Assembly (NCBI RefSeq): GCF_003852495.1
Contig: NZ_QAJI01000003.1
Coordinates: 718,687-782,686 of the forward strand
From: Taibaiella sp. KBW10
Lineage (GTDB): Bacteria > Bacteroidota > Bacteroidia > Chitinophagales > Chitinophagaceae
DNA: 64,000 bases
Direction: 5' to 3'
Below are positions 53,096 through 60,788 of the stretch, piece after piece; within the stretch, counting starts at the first letter, position 1, and each line of letters opens with the position of its first letter. Made by a program: the position numbers and the translations under genes. The notes under the pieces were generated by a model. That model had not been told where the DNA came from and ran no database searches. It was given only the letters and a program-made list of their open reading frames with translations.

Positions 53096-53119
53096 CCTAT
53101 TATTTTTACCAATACTGAT

Positions 53120-53305
53120 TTACATGCATTTGAATCGAAACCAGAATGCAACAGATAATATTACTGGGTAAGTAATCGCGATGGAAGCGCCAATGATAAA
53201 CAGGAAAATAAATAACGACTTCACTAAAAAGTAAAGTGAAAATGAACGCAGCATCATCAAATCATTAAACCGAAATAGATCTTTAATGATCTCGGGGAAA
53301 CCCAT
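53120..53305 (-). CDS. possible short membrane protein (weak)
   Basis: A 61-residue frame from ATG 53305, divergent from the monooxygenase gene. It has a soluble-looking start (MGFPEIIKDLFRFNDLMML) and two hydrophobic stretches (SLYFLVKSLFIFLFIIGASIAITYP, VILSVAFWF). No family is recognised, but the ordered sequence and the terminator-like hairpin just beyond the stop make it possible that it is real or a remnant. Confidence 0.35.
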   Translation of the reverse strand: MGFPEIIKDLFRFNDLMMLRSFSLYFLVKSLFIFLFIIGASIAITYPVILSVAFWFRFKCM

Positions 53306-53322
53306 TTTTATAAAATAGCGAC

Positions 53323-54519
53323 ATGAATAAGAAAAAAGTACTCGTATCAGGCGCCAGTATTGCCGGCCCTACCCTCGCCTTTTGGTTGCATCGGTTTGGC
53401 TTTGAAGTCACTGTTGTGGAACGTGCCGAAGAATTAAGGCTGGGCGGCCAAAATATAGATGTTAGAAACGAGGCTCAGAAAATAGTACAATTAATGGGCT
53501 TGGAGCATAAAATACGGGCGGCCAATACAGGTGAGCAGGGCGTCCGTTTTGTAGATGCAGCGAACCAAATTAAAGGGGAATTTCCAAAAGGGGATGTTGA
53601 TTTTGGCACGGCAGAACTCGAAATCCTGCGTGGCGACCTTGCAAAGATTCTCTATGAAGCCACCCATGAAAATGTAGCATATATTTTTGGAGACCAGATT
53701 ACGGATTTGGATGATCAGGATAGCCAGGTTACGGTTACCTTTAAAAAGGCTGCCCCTCGCTCATTCGATCTTGTGATTGCCGCTGATGGCATACGGTCTA
53801 CAACCAGGACATTGATGTTTGGAACCGAACCCAAAATCAAATATATCGGTGTATACTGTTCTTATCTCACGATTCCCCGAATAGAATCAGATACGGATTG
53901 GGCCTACTGGTATAATGCTCCCGGATCCAGGGTCATTAACCTGCGACCGGACAACCAGGGCACAACAAGGGCTTCCTTTTCTTTTCTGTCGCCGGACAAT
54001 GGATATGAAAAGCTTGATGTAACGGAGCAGAAAGCAATGTTGAAACAGAAATTTGCTGATGCCGGTTGGCAAGCACCCCGGATTTTAGCGGCTTTGGAAG
54101 ACAGCAAAGATGTATACTTAGATGGTATTAGCCAGGTAAACGCGCCACATTGGACAAAGGGAAGGTGTGCCATGGTTGGCGATGCGGCCTATTGCCCCAC
54201 GCCGATGACCGGAATGGGTACAAGCCTTTCCATCATTGGCGCATATATACTTGCGGGGGAATTGTCGAGAAATGCAAATCATGAAGAAGCATTTACAGCT
54301 TATGAAAAGCTGCTGCGCCCTTTTGTTGAGGACATTCAGAATCTGCCTCCAGGTGTGCCTTGGATAGCGCATCCGAAAACAAAGTTTGGCATCGCGCTCT
54401 TCAATACGGTTATTGGCATCGCATCCAGTAAGCTCGTGAAAAAGATTACGAAGCGCTTCAGCGCAAAAGAAAAAAAGGAACCAAAGGAGCAGATTAAATT
54501 ACCAAACTATGCTGAATGA
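53323..54519 (+). CDS. FAD-dependent monooxygenase (PHBH-fold)
   Basis: A 398-residue flavoprotein of the aromatic hydroxylase class. The N-terminal Rossmann motif is KVLVSGASIAGPTLAFWLHRFG, with Glu in VVERAEE; the middle LRGDLAKILYEA and LVIAADGIRSTTRTLMFG carry the DG motif; the GD motif is AMVGDAAYCPTPMTGMGTSLSIIGAYILA. It lacks a separate reductase domain, so reduced nicotinamide should feed the flavin directly. The short C-terminal basic tail (SKLVKKITKRFSAKEKKEPKEQ) is unusual. Tetracycline-degrading, phenol and quinone hydroxylases share this fold; the substrate is unknown. Stands alone. Confidence 0.9.
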   Translation: MNKKKVLVSGASIAGPTLAFWLHRFGFEVTVVERAEELRLGGQNIDVRNEAQKIVQLMGLEHKIRAANTGEQGVRFVDAANQIKGEFPKGDVDFGTAELEILRGDLAKILYEATHENVAYIFGDQITDLDDQDSQVTVTFKKAAPRSFDLVIAADGIRSTTRTLMFGTEPKIKYIGVYCSYLTIPRIESDTDWAYWYNAPGSRVINLRPDNQGTTRASFSFLSPDNGYEKLDVTEQKAMLKQKFADAGWQAPRILAALEDSKDVYLDGISQVNAPHWTKGRCAMVGDAAYCPTPMTGMGTSLSIIGAYILAGELSRNANHEEAFTAYEKLLRPFVEDIQNLPPGVPWIAHPKTKFGIALFNTVIGIASSKLVKKITKRFSAKEKKEPKEQIKLPNYAE

Positions 54520-54636
54520 TAAAGATTCCATATTGCCATATTAAAACCCTAAGCTATGCGTTAAAGGTCTTTGCCCTGATTCGGTTGAATATGGCAAGAT
54601 ATAGGCGGCCATAATCACAAATTCACCCTTTAGGGT

Positions 54637-54669
54637 TATTGTCGAGTATGTATTTATGTTGCACCTTTG
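54637..54669 (+). promoter_or_regulatory. promoter of the small-RNA candidate
   Basis: TTG at 54639-54641 is followed 20 bases later by CACCTTTG (54662-54669), a near match to the -33 and -7 pair of Bacteroidota promoters. Predicted start about 54675. Confidence 0.4.
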
Positions 54670-54674
54670 TATTG

Positions 54675-54772
54675 TACATGAGGGTTCAGAAGCCATACTG
54701 CCTACACCTATGAAAACTACGTAGCAGGAAAACTTTTGAATGACCAGCCCGGCTCCATTGAGCCGGGTTTTT
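54675..54772 (+). ncRNA. candidate structured small RNA with its own promoter and terminator
   Basis: About 98 bases between a promoter-like pair and a terminator, with no supported coding frame. TTCAGAAG (54685-54692) pairs with CTTTTGAA (54733-54740), including one G-U pair; an inner hairpin pairs CTGCCTAC (54698-54705) with GTAGCAG (54721-54727) with one bulge; an internal loop (CCATA opposite GAAAA) separates them; then comes the G/C-rich terminator stem. The rod with a central bubble loosely recalls 6S RNA, but I cannot confirm a family. It is not next to a plus-strand gene, so it is not an obvious riboswitch. A short coding frame is a weaker alternative. Confidence 0.45.
54748..54772 (+). 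terminator. terminator of the small-RNA candidate
   Basis: CCCGGCTC (54748-54755) pairs with GAGCCGGG (54760-54767) around CATT, then five Ts. It may also end the monooxygenase transcript 230 bases upstream. Confidence 0.85.
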
Positions 54773-54799
54773 GTTTGCAGCAGCCAAGAGAGATGCGGC

Positions 54800-55300
54800 T
54801 TACAGCATTATACGAGCATCGTATTTCGGATGCACGATCATAAAAAAATATTTCCCGGATTCCTTTTCATCGGACAAAACGAACTGATAGGTATCTTTCT
54901 TACAGATTTTATATTTAGTCCCTTTGCTTTTATAGTTCGAAATTGTAAAGCCTTTTTTCTTCAACTCATCAATACACGTTTCTACTTCACCTGTGACATG
55001 TGGTTTATAGAGTTTAACTGCAATTGGTGTACGCTCTTTGCCCTCAAATACAAAGAAGAATATTTTGTCTGTACGCCATTTGAACATATATGTTTTCAGC
55101 CCCAATTCATTCGTATGCTCCATGGCTACCGCACCAAAACGCGTCATCACGCTTTCGACATTTTCGGTTGTTAGGCTTTCCGACATATGTGCTATCGTTT
55201 CGAGCCGGTCGTCGTCAAATTTGTTTTGGCTAAAGCCGCTTAAGCCGGTAGACAAAAAAAGGAGGACTAAAAAAATCTGTTGTAGGATAGATTTATACAT
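54800..55300 (-). CDS. exported protein of unknown function
   Basis: From ATG 55300, 166 residues: signal peptide MYKSILQQIFLVLLFLSTGLSGFSQ, then a domain of about 140 residues (RLETIAHMSESLTTENVESVMTRFGAVAMEHTNELGLKTYMFKWRTDKIFFFVFEGKERTPIAVKLYKP in pieces). It resembles the next protein upstream (55320-55883) in size, layout and the sequence of a helix followed by a beta sheet with an E-C/LKEKGF helix (CIDELKKKGFTISNY vs VIKELREKGFKDSIL). The two look like diverged tandem copies 19 bases apart. The family is not recognised; periplasmic or surface location expected. Confidence 0.7.
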   Translation of the reverse strand: MYKSILQQIFLVLLFLSTGLSGFSQNKFDDDRLETIAHMSESLTTENVESVMTRFGAVAMEHTNELGLKTYMFKWRTDKIFFFVFEGKERTPIAVKLYKPHVTGEVETCIDELKKKGFTISNYKSKGTKYKICKKDTYQFVLSDEKESGKYFFMIVHPKYDARIML

Positions 55301-55319
55301 GGGTATAGTATTTGCGTTT

Positions 55320-55883
55320 TCATTTATTGTAAGAGCTCCCAAAGTTATATTCATGTTTATACTGCTCAATATTGCCAAAGGCGGTATTGAAAAAGAATAA
55401 ATTCAGTACATCAGGATATACATTATACAAGACAAACTCATAAGGGTATTCTTGATGATGATACGTTACCATCATTGGTTCATCTGTAAAAGTATTGGTA
55501 TGTAGTATGCTGTCTTTAAATCCTTTTTCGCGCAATTCCTTGATGACCGGTTCGAGGTTTGCCGCATAGCGCACCGGAAGATCCATCCTGATATATACTA
55601 ATTTTTTGTTTGCAGCATAACAGAAGCCGAATGCTACTTCCTGAGGCGTATCGAAAGCCAACATATGATTGCCCTTTTCGTCTTTTACATTTGACTTTAG
55701 GGTCATGCCACTAGTCTTCATTAGGGCAACGATGTTGTCATAATCGGACTGGAATGCCATATTCTCGAATACGTTCAAAACGGAATTTTCGAGGCCCATT
55801 TGTGCAAAGCAATTAATACTTGCACTGCAGAAGACAAGGATCAAAAGGAATTGCTGCCCTATTTTTTTGTATCGATGTATCAT
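55320..55883 (-). CDS. exported protein, tandem relative of 54800-55300
   Basis: A 187-residue protein with a signal peptide (QFLLILVFCSASINCFAQ) and a single domain containing NVFENMAFQSDYDNIVALMKTSGMTLKSNVKDEKGN, VAFGFCYAANKKLVYIRMDLP and PVIKELREKGFKDSILHTN. It shares the helix-sheet-helix layout and the KELREKGF motif with its downstream neighbour, suggesting gene duplication. No known domain is recognised. Confidence 0.7.
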   Translation of the reverse strand: MIHRYKKIGQQFLLILVFCSASINCFAQMGLENSVLNVFENMAFQSDYDNIVALMKTSGMTLKSNVKDEKGNHMLAFDTPQEVAFGFCYAANKKLVYIRMDLPVRYAANLEPVIKELREKGFKDSILHTNTFTDEPMMVTYHHQEYPYEFVLYNVYPDVLNLFFFNTAFGNIEQYKHEYNFGSSYNK

Positions 55884-55942
55884 ATTAGTTCGTGGTTTAT
55901 TTTATGGAGAGATAGGGTTATTGGCCGATGAATCCTCTATTG

Positions 55943-56212
55943 CTATGGCTTTTTGTTATAATCCATAGCAGCCTTTTTTGCCGCATTTATCTTTACCGTA
56001 TCCGGTTGTACACAACCCATATCTCGTTGCATAGCTGCAATCGCTTTTGCTCTGGCCTGCGCTTCCGGGGATACTGTATCTTTAGCTGAATGAGATGTGG
56101 ATTGTACACTTTGGTACCGTACCCTTCCCGCAGAAATTTGCGCATACAATTCAGGGGAAAAAGCCCCGGACAAGGCACTTGCATAACTTAGGTATTTTAT
56201 ATAAACTCTCAT
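55943..56212 (-). CDS. small exported protein (tentative)
   Basis: An 89-residue frame with ATG 56212, a possible signal peptide ending LYAQ and a mature part rich in Ala, Lys and Ser (SAKDTVSPEAQARAKAIAAMQRDMGCVQPDTVKINAAKKAAMDYNKKP). It lies 59 bases upstream of the exported pair on the same strand. The composition is less compositionally biased than a random frame, but no family is recognised. Confidence 0.45.
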   Translation of the reverse strand: MRVYIKYLSYASALSGAFSPELYAQISAGRVRYQSVQSTSHSAKDTVSPEAQARAKAIAAMQRDMGCVQPDTVKINAAKKAAMDYNKKP

Positions 56213-56386
56213 AGCCCAATGAAGCTTTGGTACAACCTTTTAACAAAGGTAGCATGAGCCCGCGCGCGATGCAATACCCCAAAAGGAGTATTTTTCTGAA
56301 AAATACTATTGGAAAGTGCGCAACATTATTCATCCGATAAATCGGAATAATATTATGCCGGTCAGCAGGCACCAATAAAGGAGACA

Positions 56387-57142
56387 TTAAATCAAACCTT
56401 GCAGAACGCAGGTTTTAATGAGTTGGGCGGTATTTTTACAATCCGTTTTGCTAAGAATATTTTTACGATGTTTCTTTACTGTCAGATCACTGATAAAAAG
56501 CTTTTCCGCTATTTCCATGCTACTTAAGCCTTCTGCAATATTTTTGATAATATCTATTTCTCTTTTCGAAAACAGAGCGGGTACATGATCAGGCTCGTCA
56601 ATACTTAAATTCATGTATGAGGGCTCGCCGTGTAAACCGATCAAAGAAACCTTATAATTGCAGGTATTACTCAGATGATCTATTCGGGTGTTAATGATCA
56701 GCGATTTTCCATAGCCATTATGTTCATCTTGAGTTAGCATGAGCGCCTGATGGTTAAACAAAACATAGGTTCCGTTTTTTAACCTTGCTCTGTAATTATA
56801 GCTGATTTTATAGCTCAGGAGCTTCTCCCGGCCTACTTTTTCAAAGAAGAACTTGGTTAAAAAATCTTCTGCTTTAATCACAAAACCAATATCATCCGGA
56901 TGGATTGCACTGAGTATATCGTTAAGCGAAATATTTTCCCGATCGAAGTCATGCAGTTCATATATCGAATCACTGATATTAGAAAGAGACATGTCATAGA
57001 AGTCGATGATAAAAAAAGAAAACGGACCGGTAGAAACAATCGAATTCGTCAATTCATTAAAAGATATTTGATGACGATCCGTTCCGTGTACCGCCCTGTT
57101 GGTCGACCAGACATTATGCAGTTCTTTTATCTCAGGTTTCAT
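56387..57142 (-). CDS. PAS-LuxR transcriptional regulator
   Basis: A 251-residue one-component regulator. The N-terminal two thirds hold a PAS-like sensor (SFFIIDFYDMSLSNISDSIYELHDFDRENISLNDILSAIHPDD, YRARLKNGTYVLFNHQAL, NTRIDHLSNTC), and the last 65 residues are a LuxR-type helix-turn-helix: LFSKREIDIIKNIAEGLSSMEIAEKLFISDLTVKKHRKNILSK. The HPDD and RxKNGxY elements are typical of PAS_3. It could respond to a small molecule or redox state. It lies between small exported proteins and a lipoprotein gene on the same strand, but its targets cannot be read from the sequence. Confidence 0.88.
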   Translation of the reverse strand: MKPEIKELHNVWSTNRAVHGTDRHQISFNELTNSIVSTGPFSFFIIDFYDMSLSNISDSIYELHDFDRENISLNDILSAIHPDDIGFVIKAEDFLTKFFFEKVGREKLLSYKISYNYRARLKNGTYVLFNHQALMLTQDEHNGYGKSLIINTRIDHLSNTCNYKVSLIGLHGEPSYMNLSIDEPDHVPALFSKREIDIIKNIAEGLSSMEIAEKLFISDLTVKKHRKNILSKTDCKNTAQLIKTCVLQGLI

Positions 57143-57231
57143 GGAGACATATTTCCCGAAAGGTAAGCGTTAAAGTTGTAAAAACCGATCTTTTCACGAT
57201 AGGATAATGAGGAGGTTAAACAGAAAAATAG

Positions 57232-57261
57232 GACAACCCCGGCTTTCAGGCCGGGGTTGTC
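57232..57261 (-). terminator. terminator after the 57318 lipoprotein gene
   Basis: Twelve perfect pairs (57232-57243 with 57250-57261) and a six-base loop; on the minus strand a T-rich tract follows, about 57 bases after the stop. Confidence 0.85.
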
Positions 57262-57317
57262 TCAGGAAAGCATCTTACTCCCCTTGGTAACACGGAAAAA
57301 TGTGGTACCCGCTTAGT

Positions 57318-57773
57318 TTATTGTGCTCTGTCGATACGGATTTTTTGTAAATAAACATTGACATCCGTTTCAAATGAAATATCCACTTTATCCGCGCTTG
57401 TAAACGGCTTGTTCTCGTTATCATAGAAGATTACTTTATCCAGATCTCTTTCTTTACCCGGAAGAAAAACCGCATTAGCATGTTCTCCCCAAGACATATC
57501 CAAGATTGCAATTTGGCTATTCGGATCGCCGGGTGTTGTATAGACATAAACGGTTTGCGGTCTATTGGTATAAACGGTTAATGGCGGTGTATACGTCAAA
57601 TAGCCTGTTATGGTATAGCGCTTGCCTTCTTTACTTTTATCTGCCTTTAGCGCATCTACAGCCGTTTTGGTAGATTCAATAGGTGTTCCTTTTTCACGCT
57701 TGTTGCTAAATAAAGAACAAGAGGTAATGGTGAGTAGAGAAACGGCACTCAGCACCAGCATTAGTTTTTTCAT
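57318..57773 (-). CDS. lipoprotein with an OB-like domain
   Basis: A 151-residue lipoprotein: signal MKKLMLVLSAVSLLTITSC with lipobox TITS/C at about residue 19, then a domain whose middle (KRYTITGYLTYTPPLTVYTNRPQTVYVYTTPGDPNSQIAILDM) looks like an OB fold of the tRNA_anti-like type, followed by DKVDISFETDVNVYLQKIRID. No named family can be assigned, and the acceptor or ligand is unknown. It is monocistronic with its own terminator. Confidence 0.75.
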   Translation of the reverse strand: MKKLMLVLSAVSLLTITSCSLFSNKREKGTPIESTKTAVDALKADKSKEGKRYTITGYLTYTPPLTVYTNRPQTVYVYTTPGDPNSQIAILDMSWGEHANAVFLPGKERDLDKVIFYDNENKPFTSADKVDISFETDVNVYLQKIRIDRAQ

Positions 57774-58041
57774 ATAGATGTATTTATGGATGAGGAATGG
57801 ATATTAATATTTTATCATGGGTACAATTTTGAGGATCAAATTAAGCCTTTTTTACGATTTAAGCCCGTTGTTGTGTATTATTTTACAAAATCCTGATGCA
57901 ATTATTAGGCTGTCCTGTTCTGTAAATCAGTTGAATGGCTGATCGACTCCGCTTTCCTGCATCATATTTTCACTCCTCTTTTAAAGTAAAAAAAGAACTT
58001 TTGATGCATCCAGAGGACTGTATAAAAATCAATCAAAACAG
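57774..58041. other. gap with no supported gene
   Basis: About 270 bases between the lipoprotein start and the terminator of the next gene. No open frame longer than a few tens of codons and no hairpin beyond the terminator listed separately. It must contain the lipoprotein promoter, although I could not find a convincing -7 element. Confidence 0.5.
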
Positions 58042-58083
58042 ATATAATAAAGGGCTGTCAATCATGACAACCCTTTATTATAT
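58042..58083 (-). terminator. terminator after the 58098 surface protein gene
   Basis: Nineteen pairs with one mismatch (58042-58060 with 58065-58083), loop ATCA; 14 bases after the stop. Confidence 0.85.
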
Positions 58084-58097
58084 TCTTTATTAGATGA

Positions 58098-59465
58098 TTA
58101 ATCTTTAATTACTTTATGTACCGTACCATCGGCAAATTTGAGTAAATAAGTACCTGCACTCAGGTTACTGATATCCAGTTTCGTTTGTGCCGCACTTAGG
58201 GTCATATTTTTTATCTGCTCTCCATAGCTAGTGTATAAGCTGACCTCACTGTGTAGTAAAGACAGGTCATTCAACCGGATATGGATCGCTTCTTTTCCCG
58301 GATTAGGGTATACATAAACAGGTGTGGCAGACCATTCCATTTGTACTTTAACGACCTTACTATATTCCTGTTTGCCATCAAAGTCTTTTTGATTTAGGCG
58401 ATACAGGTTTTGCCCCTTAAGTGGTGATATGTCTGTGTAAGCATAAGGGGTACTTTGGGTACTAGCGCCCATACCTTTTACAAAATCGAGGGCAGTCCAT
58501 TCCTTTCCGTCTGTAGACCTTTCGACCTCAAAACCGGCATTGTTTTTTTCTGTCGCTGTAATCCAGTTCAGAACAACCGCATTGTTGAGGGGTGTTGCCG
58601 TAAAAGACGATAGGCTCACTGGTAGTGGCGCCGCAATTGTAAAAACGGGATTGGCTCCGGGAAACTGCGTTCCTCCCGGACTTAAATTATAGGTAGTCGT
58701 CTCATCACCCAGCCAATTGCCCGTAGCCACAATCTCACCTAACAGGACAGACTTAGAACCAGTACGGACGCCATTATAAACCATATTGTCGTAATGTGGA
58801 TTACTGGGGGTTGGTACAGATGATGTCACACCCGTCAATGCAATCGCATTTACCCCGTTTGTCAGCCCAACAGGTAAATGAGAGCCGGCAGCAGTTGCCG
58901 CAGTTGTCGTTAAAGGCAACCAAGTGTAGGTTGGACTAGAAGGAGCGGCCCAGTTAGCAAAGCCAAAAATCCATGTTGAGGGTGTACCGGCATTAGCACC
59001 CTGGTAAATAAACCAGTTATCACCGCCTTGTGCTATCGCAGGTAAACTCCATCCGGTTGCGGATACTGTACCCGGTAAACCCGTTATGGTTGTCAATCCA
59101 CCTGAGACTGCAATCCCGACTTTAAATACCGTACCCGCTGCTATAGAAGTCGTAGTGGTCCAGGTAATAACACCTTCCGAAGCATTGATGGTGGTTCCAT
59201 TATTGCCATCATTACCCCATCTGCTGTTATTCGCATCCCAGAAGTAATCTGATATATAAATTCTTGTTCCGCTGGGAATGGTTTTAAGGGCGACCAATGC
59301 CAACTCATCCGGATCGGCAGGGACCACTGTATTCAAATCAGAATTGACACCTATGATCGCAATGTCTCCGGCAGATAAGGCTTGTGCCTGCAACTCCGTA
59401 GTGTTTGCCATAAATAATCCGGTTATCAATGTGGCGCCTGCCCATTTCAATCGTGTTTTTGTCAT
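58098..59465 (-). CDS. type IX-secreted protein with a type A sorting domain
   Basis: A 455-residue secreted protein: signal peptide (MTKTRLKWAGATLITGLFMANTTELQAQ), an N-terminal beta domain at about 30-265 (GDIAIIGVNSDLNTVVPADPDELALVALKTIPSGTRIYISDYFWDANNSRWG), a fibronectin-like segment at about 275-370 (LPVSLSSFTATPLNNAVVLNWITATEKNNAGFEVERSTDGKEW) and the type A sorting domain (VYPNPGKEAIHIRLNDLSLL... SAGTYLLKFADGTVHKVIKD). The signature order matches lectin or adhesin-like Bacteroidota surface proteins. The ligand is unknown. Exported through SprA, encoded earlier in the window. Confidence 0.88.
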   Translation of the reverse strand: MTKTRLKWAGATLITGLFMANTTELQAQALSAGDIAIIGVNSDLNTVVPADPDELALVALKTIPSGTRIYISDYFWDANNSRWGNDGNNGTTINASEGVITWTTTTSIAAGTVFKVGIAVSGGLTTITGLPGTVSATGWSLPAIAQGGDNWFIYQGANAGTPSTWIFGFANWAAPSSPTYTWLPLTTTAATAAGSHLPVGLTNGVNAIALTGVTSSVPTPSNPHYDNMVYNGVRTGSKSVLLGEIVATGNWLGDETTTYNLSPGGTQFPGANPVFTIAAPLPVSLSSFTATPLNNAVVLNWITATEKNNAGFEVERSTDGKEWTALDFVKGMGASTQSTPYAYTDISPLKGQNLYRLNQKDFDGKQEYSKVVKVQMEWSATPVYVYPNPGKEAIHIRLNDLSLLHSEVSLYTSYGEQIKNMTLSAAQTKLDISNLSAGTYLLKFADGTVHKVIKD

Positions 59466-59881
59466 TTTGTTTTATGGTTTTATAGATAAGGGTTAAGGGG
59501 TGTTGGTTTTTATAATTAATGATCTAGAATGAACTTCAAAATATCCAGAATTTAATGAGGCAGACAAAGCCTATGGCTACAATTCGAGAAATGACAGCAG
59601 TCCATAGTTACCCGTAGTCCTTGTTATTCATTTGTTATTGAGCGCAAATGTATTAAATAATATTTGATATTTAACACATTTATATTGAACTATTTTTGCT
59701 TATTATTAGAAATGATAAAAAAACATAAGGGGGAGGTGCTATAAAGTGCTGCCGATAATTAAAGCCCTGCACATAGGCGCAAAAGCGATCATAAACATCC
59801 ATCCGCAACCCGTATCAAACCAGTGTATAGGCCATTTATGCCGGGGTTTACGTAATTTTATTAGGTAATGAATACTCTTTT
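59466..59881. other. divergent intergenic region with a minus-strand -7 element
   Basis: 416 bases between the divergent surface-protein and AraC genes. A minus-strand TACATTTG is at 59645-59652, giving a leader of about 170 bases to the surface protein. A 40-codon GTG-started frame around 59743-59865 is the only open stretch on the plus strand; I would not call it a gene. Nothing else is evident. Confidence 0.5.
59645..59652 (-). promoter_or_regulatory. -7 element for the 58098 surface protein gene
   Basis: Reads TACATTTG on the minus strand; predicted leader about 170 bases. Confidence 0.4.
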
Positions 59882-60718
59882 ATGAAAGCACAGGTGCCTG
59901 AAAACCTGTATTGTGTTTATGATACCATAAACCTTATTGAACGTAAGTATGACCAACTCCTTTCCATAAAGGAGCTGGAAGCGGTTTCGCATTACTCCTA
60001 CCGGAATATACAGCGGATTTTTAAATATAGTTGCGGAGAAACAATAGGCGCTTACCAAAAAAGACTTCGGCTGGAGCATGCTTATAAATTGATGCTCTAC
60101 ACTAAAGAAAGCCTCAGCGCAATTGCCCTTGAAGTCGGGTTTGCCAACCTGGCTTCTTTCTCCAAAGCATTTAAGCAACACTTCCATATATCACCCAAAC
60201 AGGCAAAAGTCCAAAAAGCACTTTTATATGCCAAAGCCGGACTGCTCCCGATACAGGCGGAGCAAATCCTCAAGCCAAAGATCATCTACCGCGAAACCAC
60301 CACCGTTTACTATGAAAGCGCCGATACCTATTATGCGAATGAGGAGATAGAATTATTATGGCAAAAATTCATGTCTTATGAATTTCCACTTACCGAAACC
60401 GCTTATTTCGGTTTGATTGCCGATGAACCTTTGATTAGGGAAGCCCTGACATGCCGTTATGATGCCTGCGCTACCCAAGCTCCGAAGCATCGGCAACTTC
60501 CTTCAAAAACCATAATGGGTGGACGATACGCCCAATTTATGCATACGGGTACTTACGAGACGATAGAGGATACCTATAAGAAAATTTACGCCGGCTGGAT
60601 TTTGGATACAGATCTCGAATTTAGCCATAGCCCCATTATTGAACAATATATCAGGCATGCGGACAACACCGACAACGAAGAAGATCAACTAACCGCCATC
60701 TTACTGCCACTGAAGTAA
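59882..60718 (+). CDS. AraC-family regulator with GyrI-like ligand-binding domain
   Basis: A 278-residue regulator. The AraC helix-turn-helix pair comes first (about 10-110: RKYDQLLSIKELEAVSHYSYRNIQRIFKYSCGETIGAYQKRLRLEHAYKLM, then SLSAIALEVGFANLASFSKAFKQHFHISP). The C-terminal part (about 130-278) is a GyrI-like small-molecule domain (FPLTETAYFGLIADEPL, GRYAQFMHTGTYETIEDTYKKIYAGWI, with the ILLPLK end strand). This order is that of Rob/SoxS-type and BmrR-like effector regulators. It is upstream of, and in the same orientation as, the deiminase gene, 70 bases away, so it may control that gene. Confidence 0.92.
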   Translation: MKAQVPENLYCVYDTINLIERKYDQLLSIKELEAVSHYSYRNIQRIFKYSCGETIGAYQKRLRLEHAYKLMLYTKESLSAIALEVGFANLASFSKAFKQHFHISPKQAKVQKALLYAKAGLLPIQAEQILKPKIIYRETTTVYYESADTYYANEEIELLWQKFMSYEFPLTETAYFGLIADEPLIREALTCRYDACATQAPKHRQLPSKTIMGGRYAQFMHTGTYETIEDTYKKIYAGWILDTDLEFSHSPIIEQYIRHADNTDNEEDQLTAILLPLK

Positions 60719-60741
60719 ACTTGTCCATTCCGGACAAGTTT
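60717..60741 (+). terminator. inverted repeat between the AraC regulator and the deiminase gene
   Basis: AAACTTGTCC (60717-60726) pairs with GGACAAGTTT (60732-60741) around ATTCC. It contains the end of the regulator gene and could be a terminator or an operator for the regulator; the T-run is short (TTT), which favours a protein-binding role at least in part. Confidence 0.5.
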
Positions 60742-60758
60742 ATGCGTTTGTATCCATT

Positions 60759-60766
60759 TAATTTTG
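60759..60766 (+). promoter_or_regulatory. -7 element for the deiminase gene
   Basis: TAATTTTG matches TAnnTTTG and lies 22 bases before ATG 60789, just downstream of the inverted repeat. Confidence 0.5.
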
Positions 60767-60788
60767 TCTTGAAAAAGACATTTCAATC

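Larger units (their letters stand above)
52633..53119. other. decayed or non-coding interval
   Basis: About 490 bases with no frame I would support. It contains two hairpin terminators (52737-52764 and 53063-53095). A 20-codon stretch near 52877-52938 reads like coding sequence (LRYHLEHEPKDTISNWLEA then stop) but has a stop just before it, which hints at a broken gene. Not assigned to any family. Confidence 0.4.

Noticed and set aside
56151-56387. 78-codon minus-strand frame overlapping the LuxR gene end and the 55943 gene start
   Set aside because: It overlaps the better-supported signal-peptide frame at 55943-56212 and has no recognisable features.
59743-59865. 40-codon frame before the AraC gene
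   Set aside because: GTG start, no match, and it lies in a divergent promoter region.
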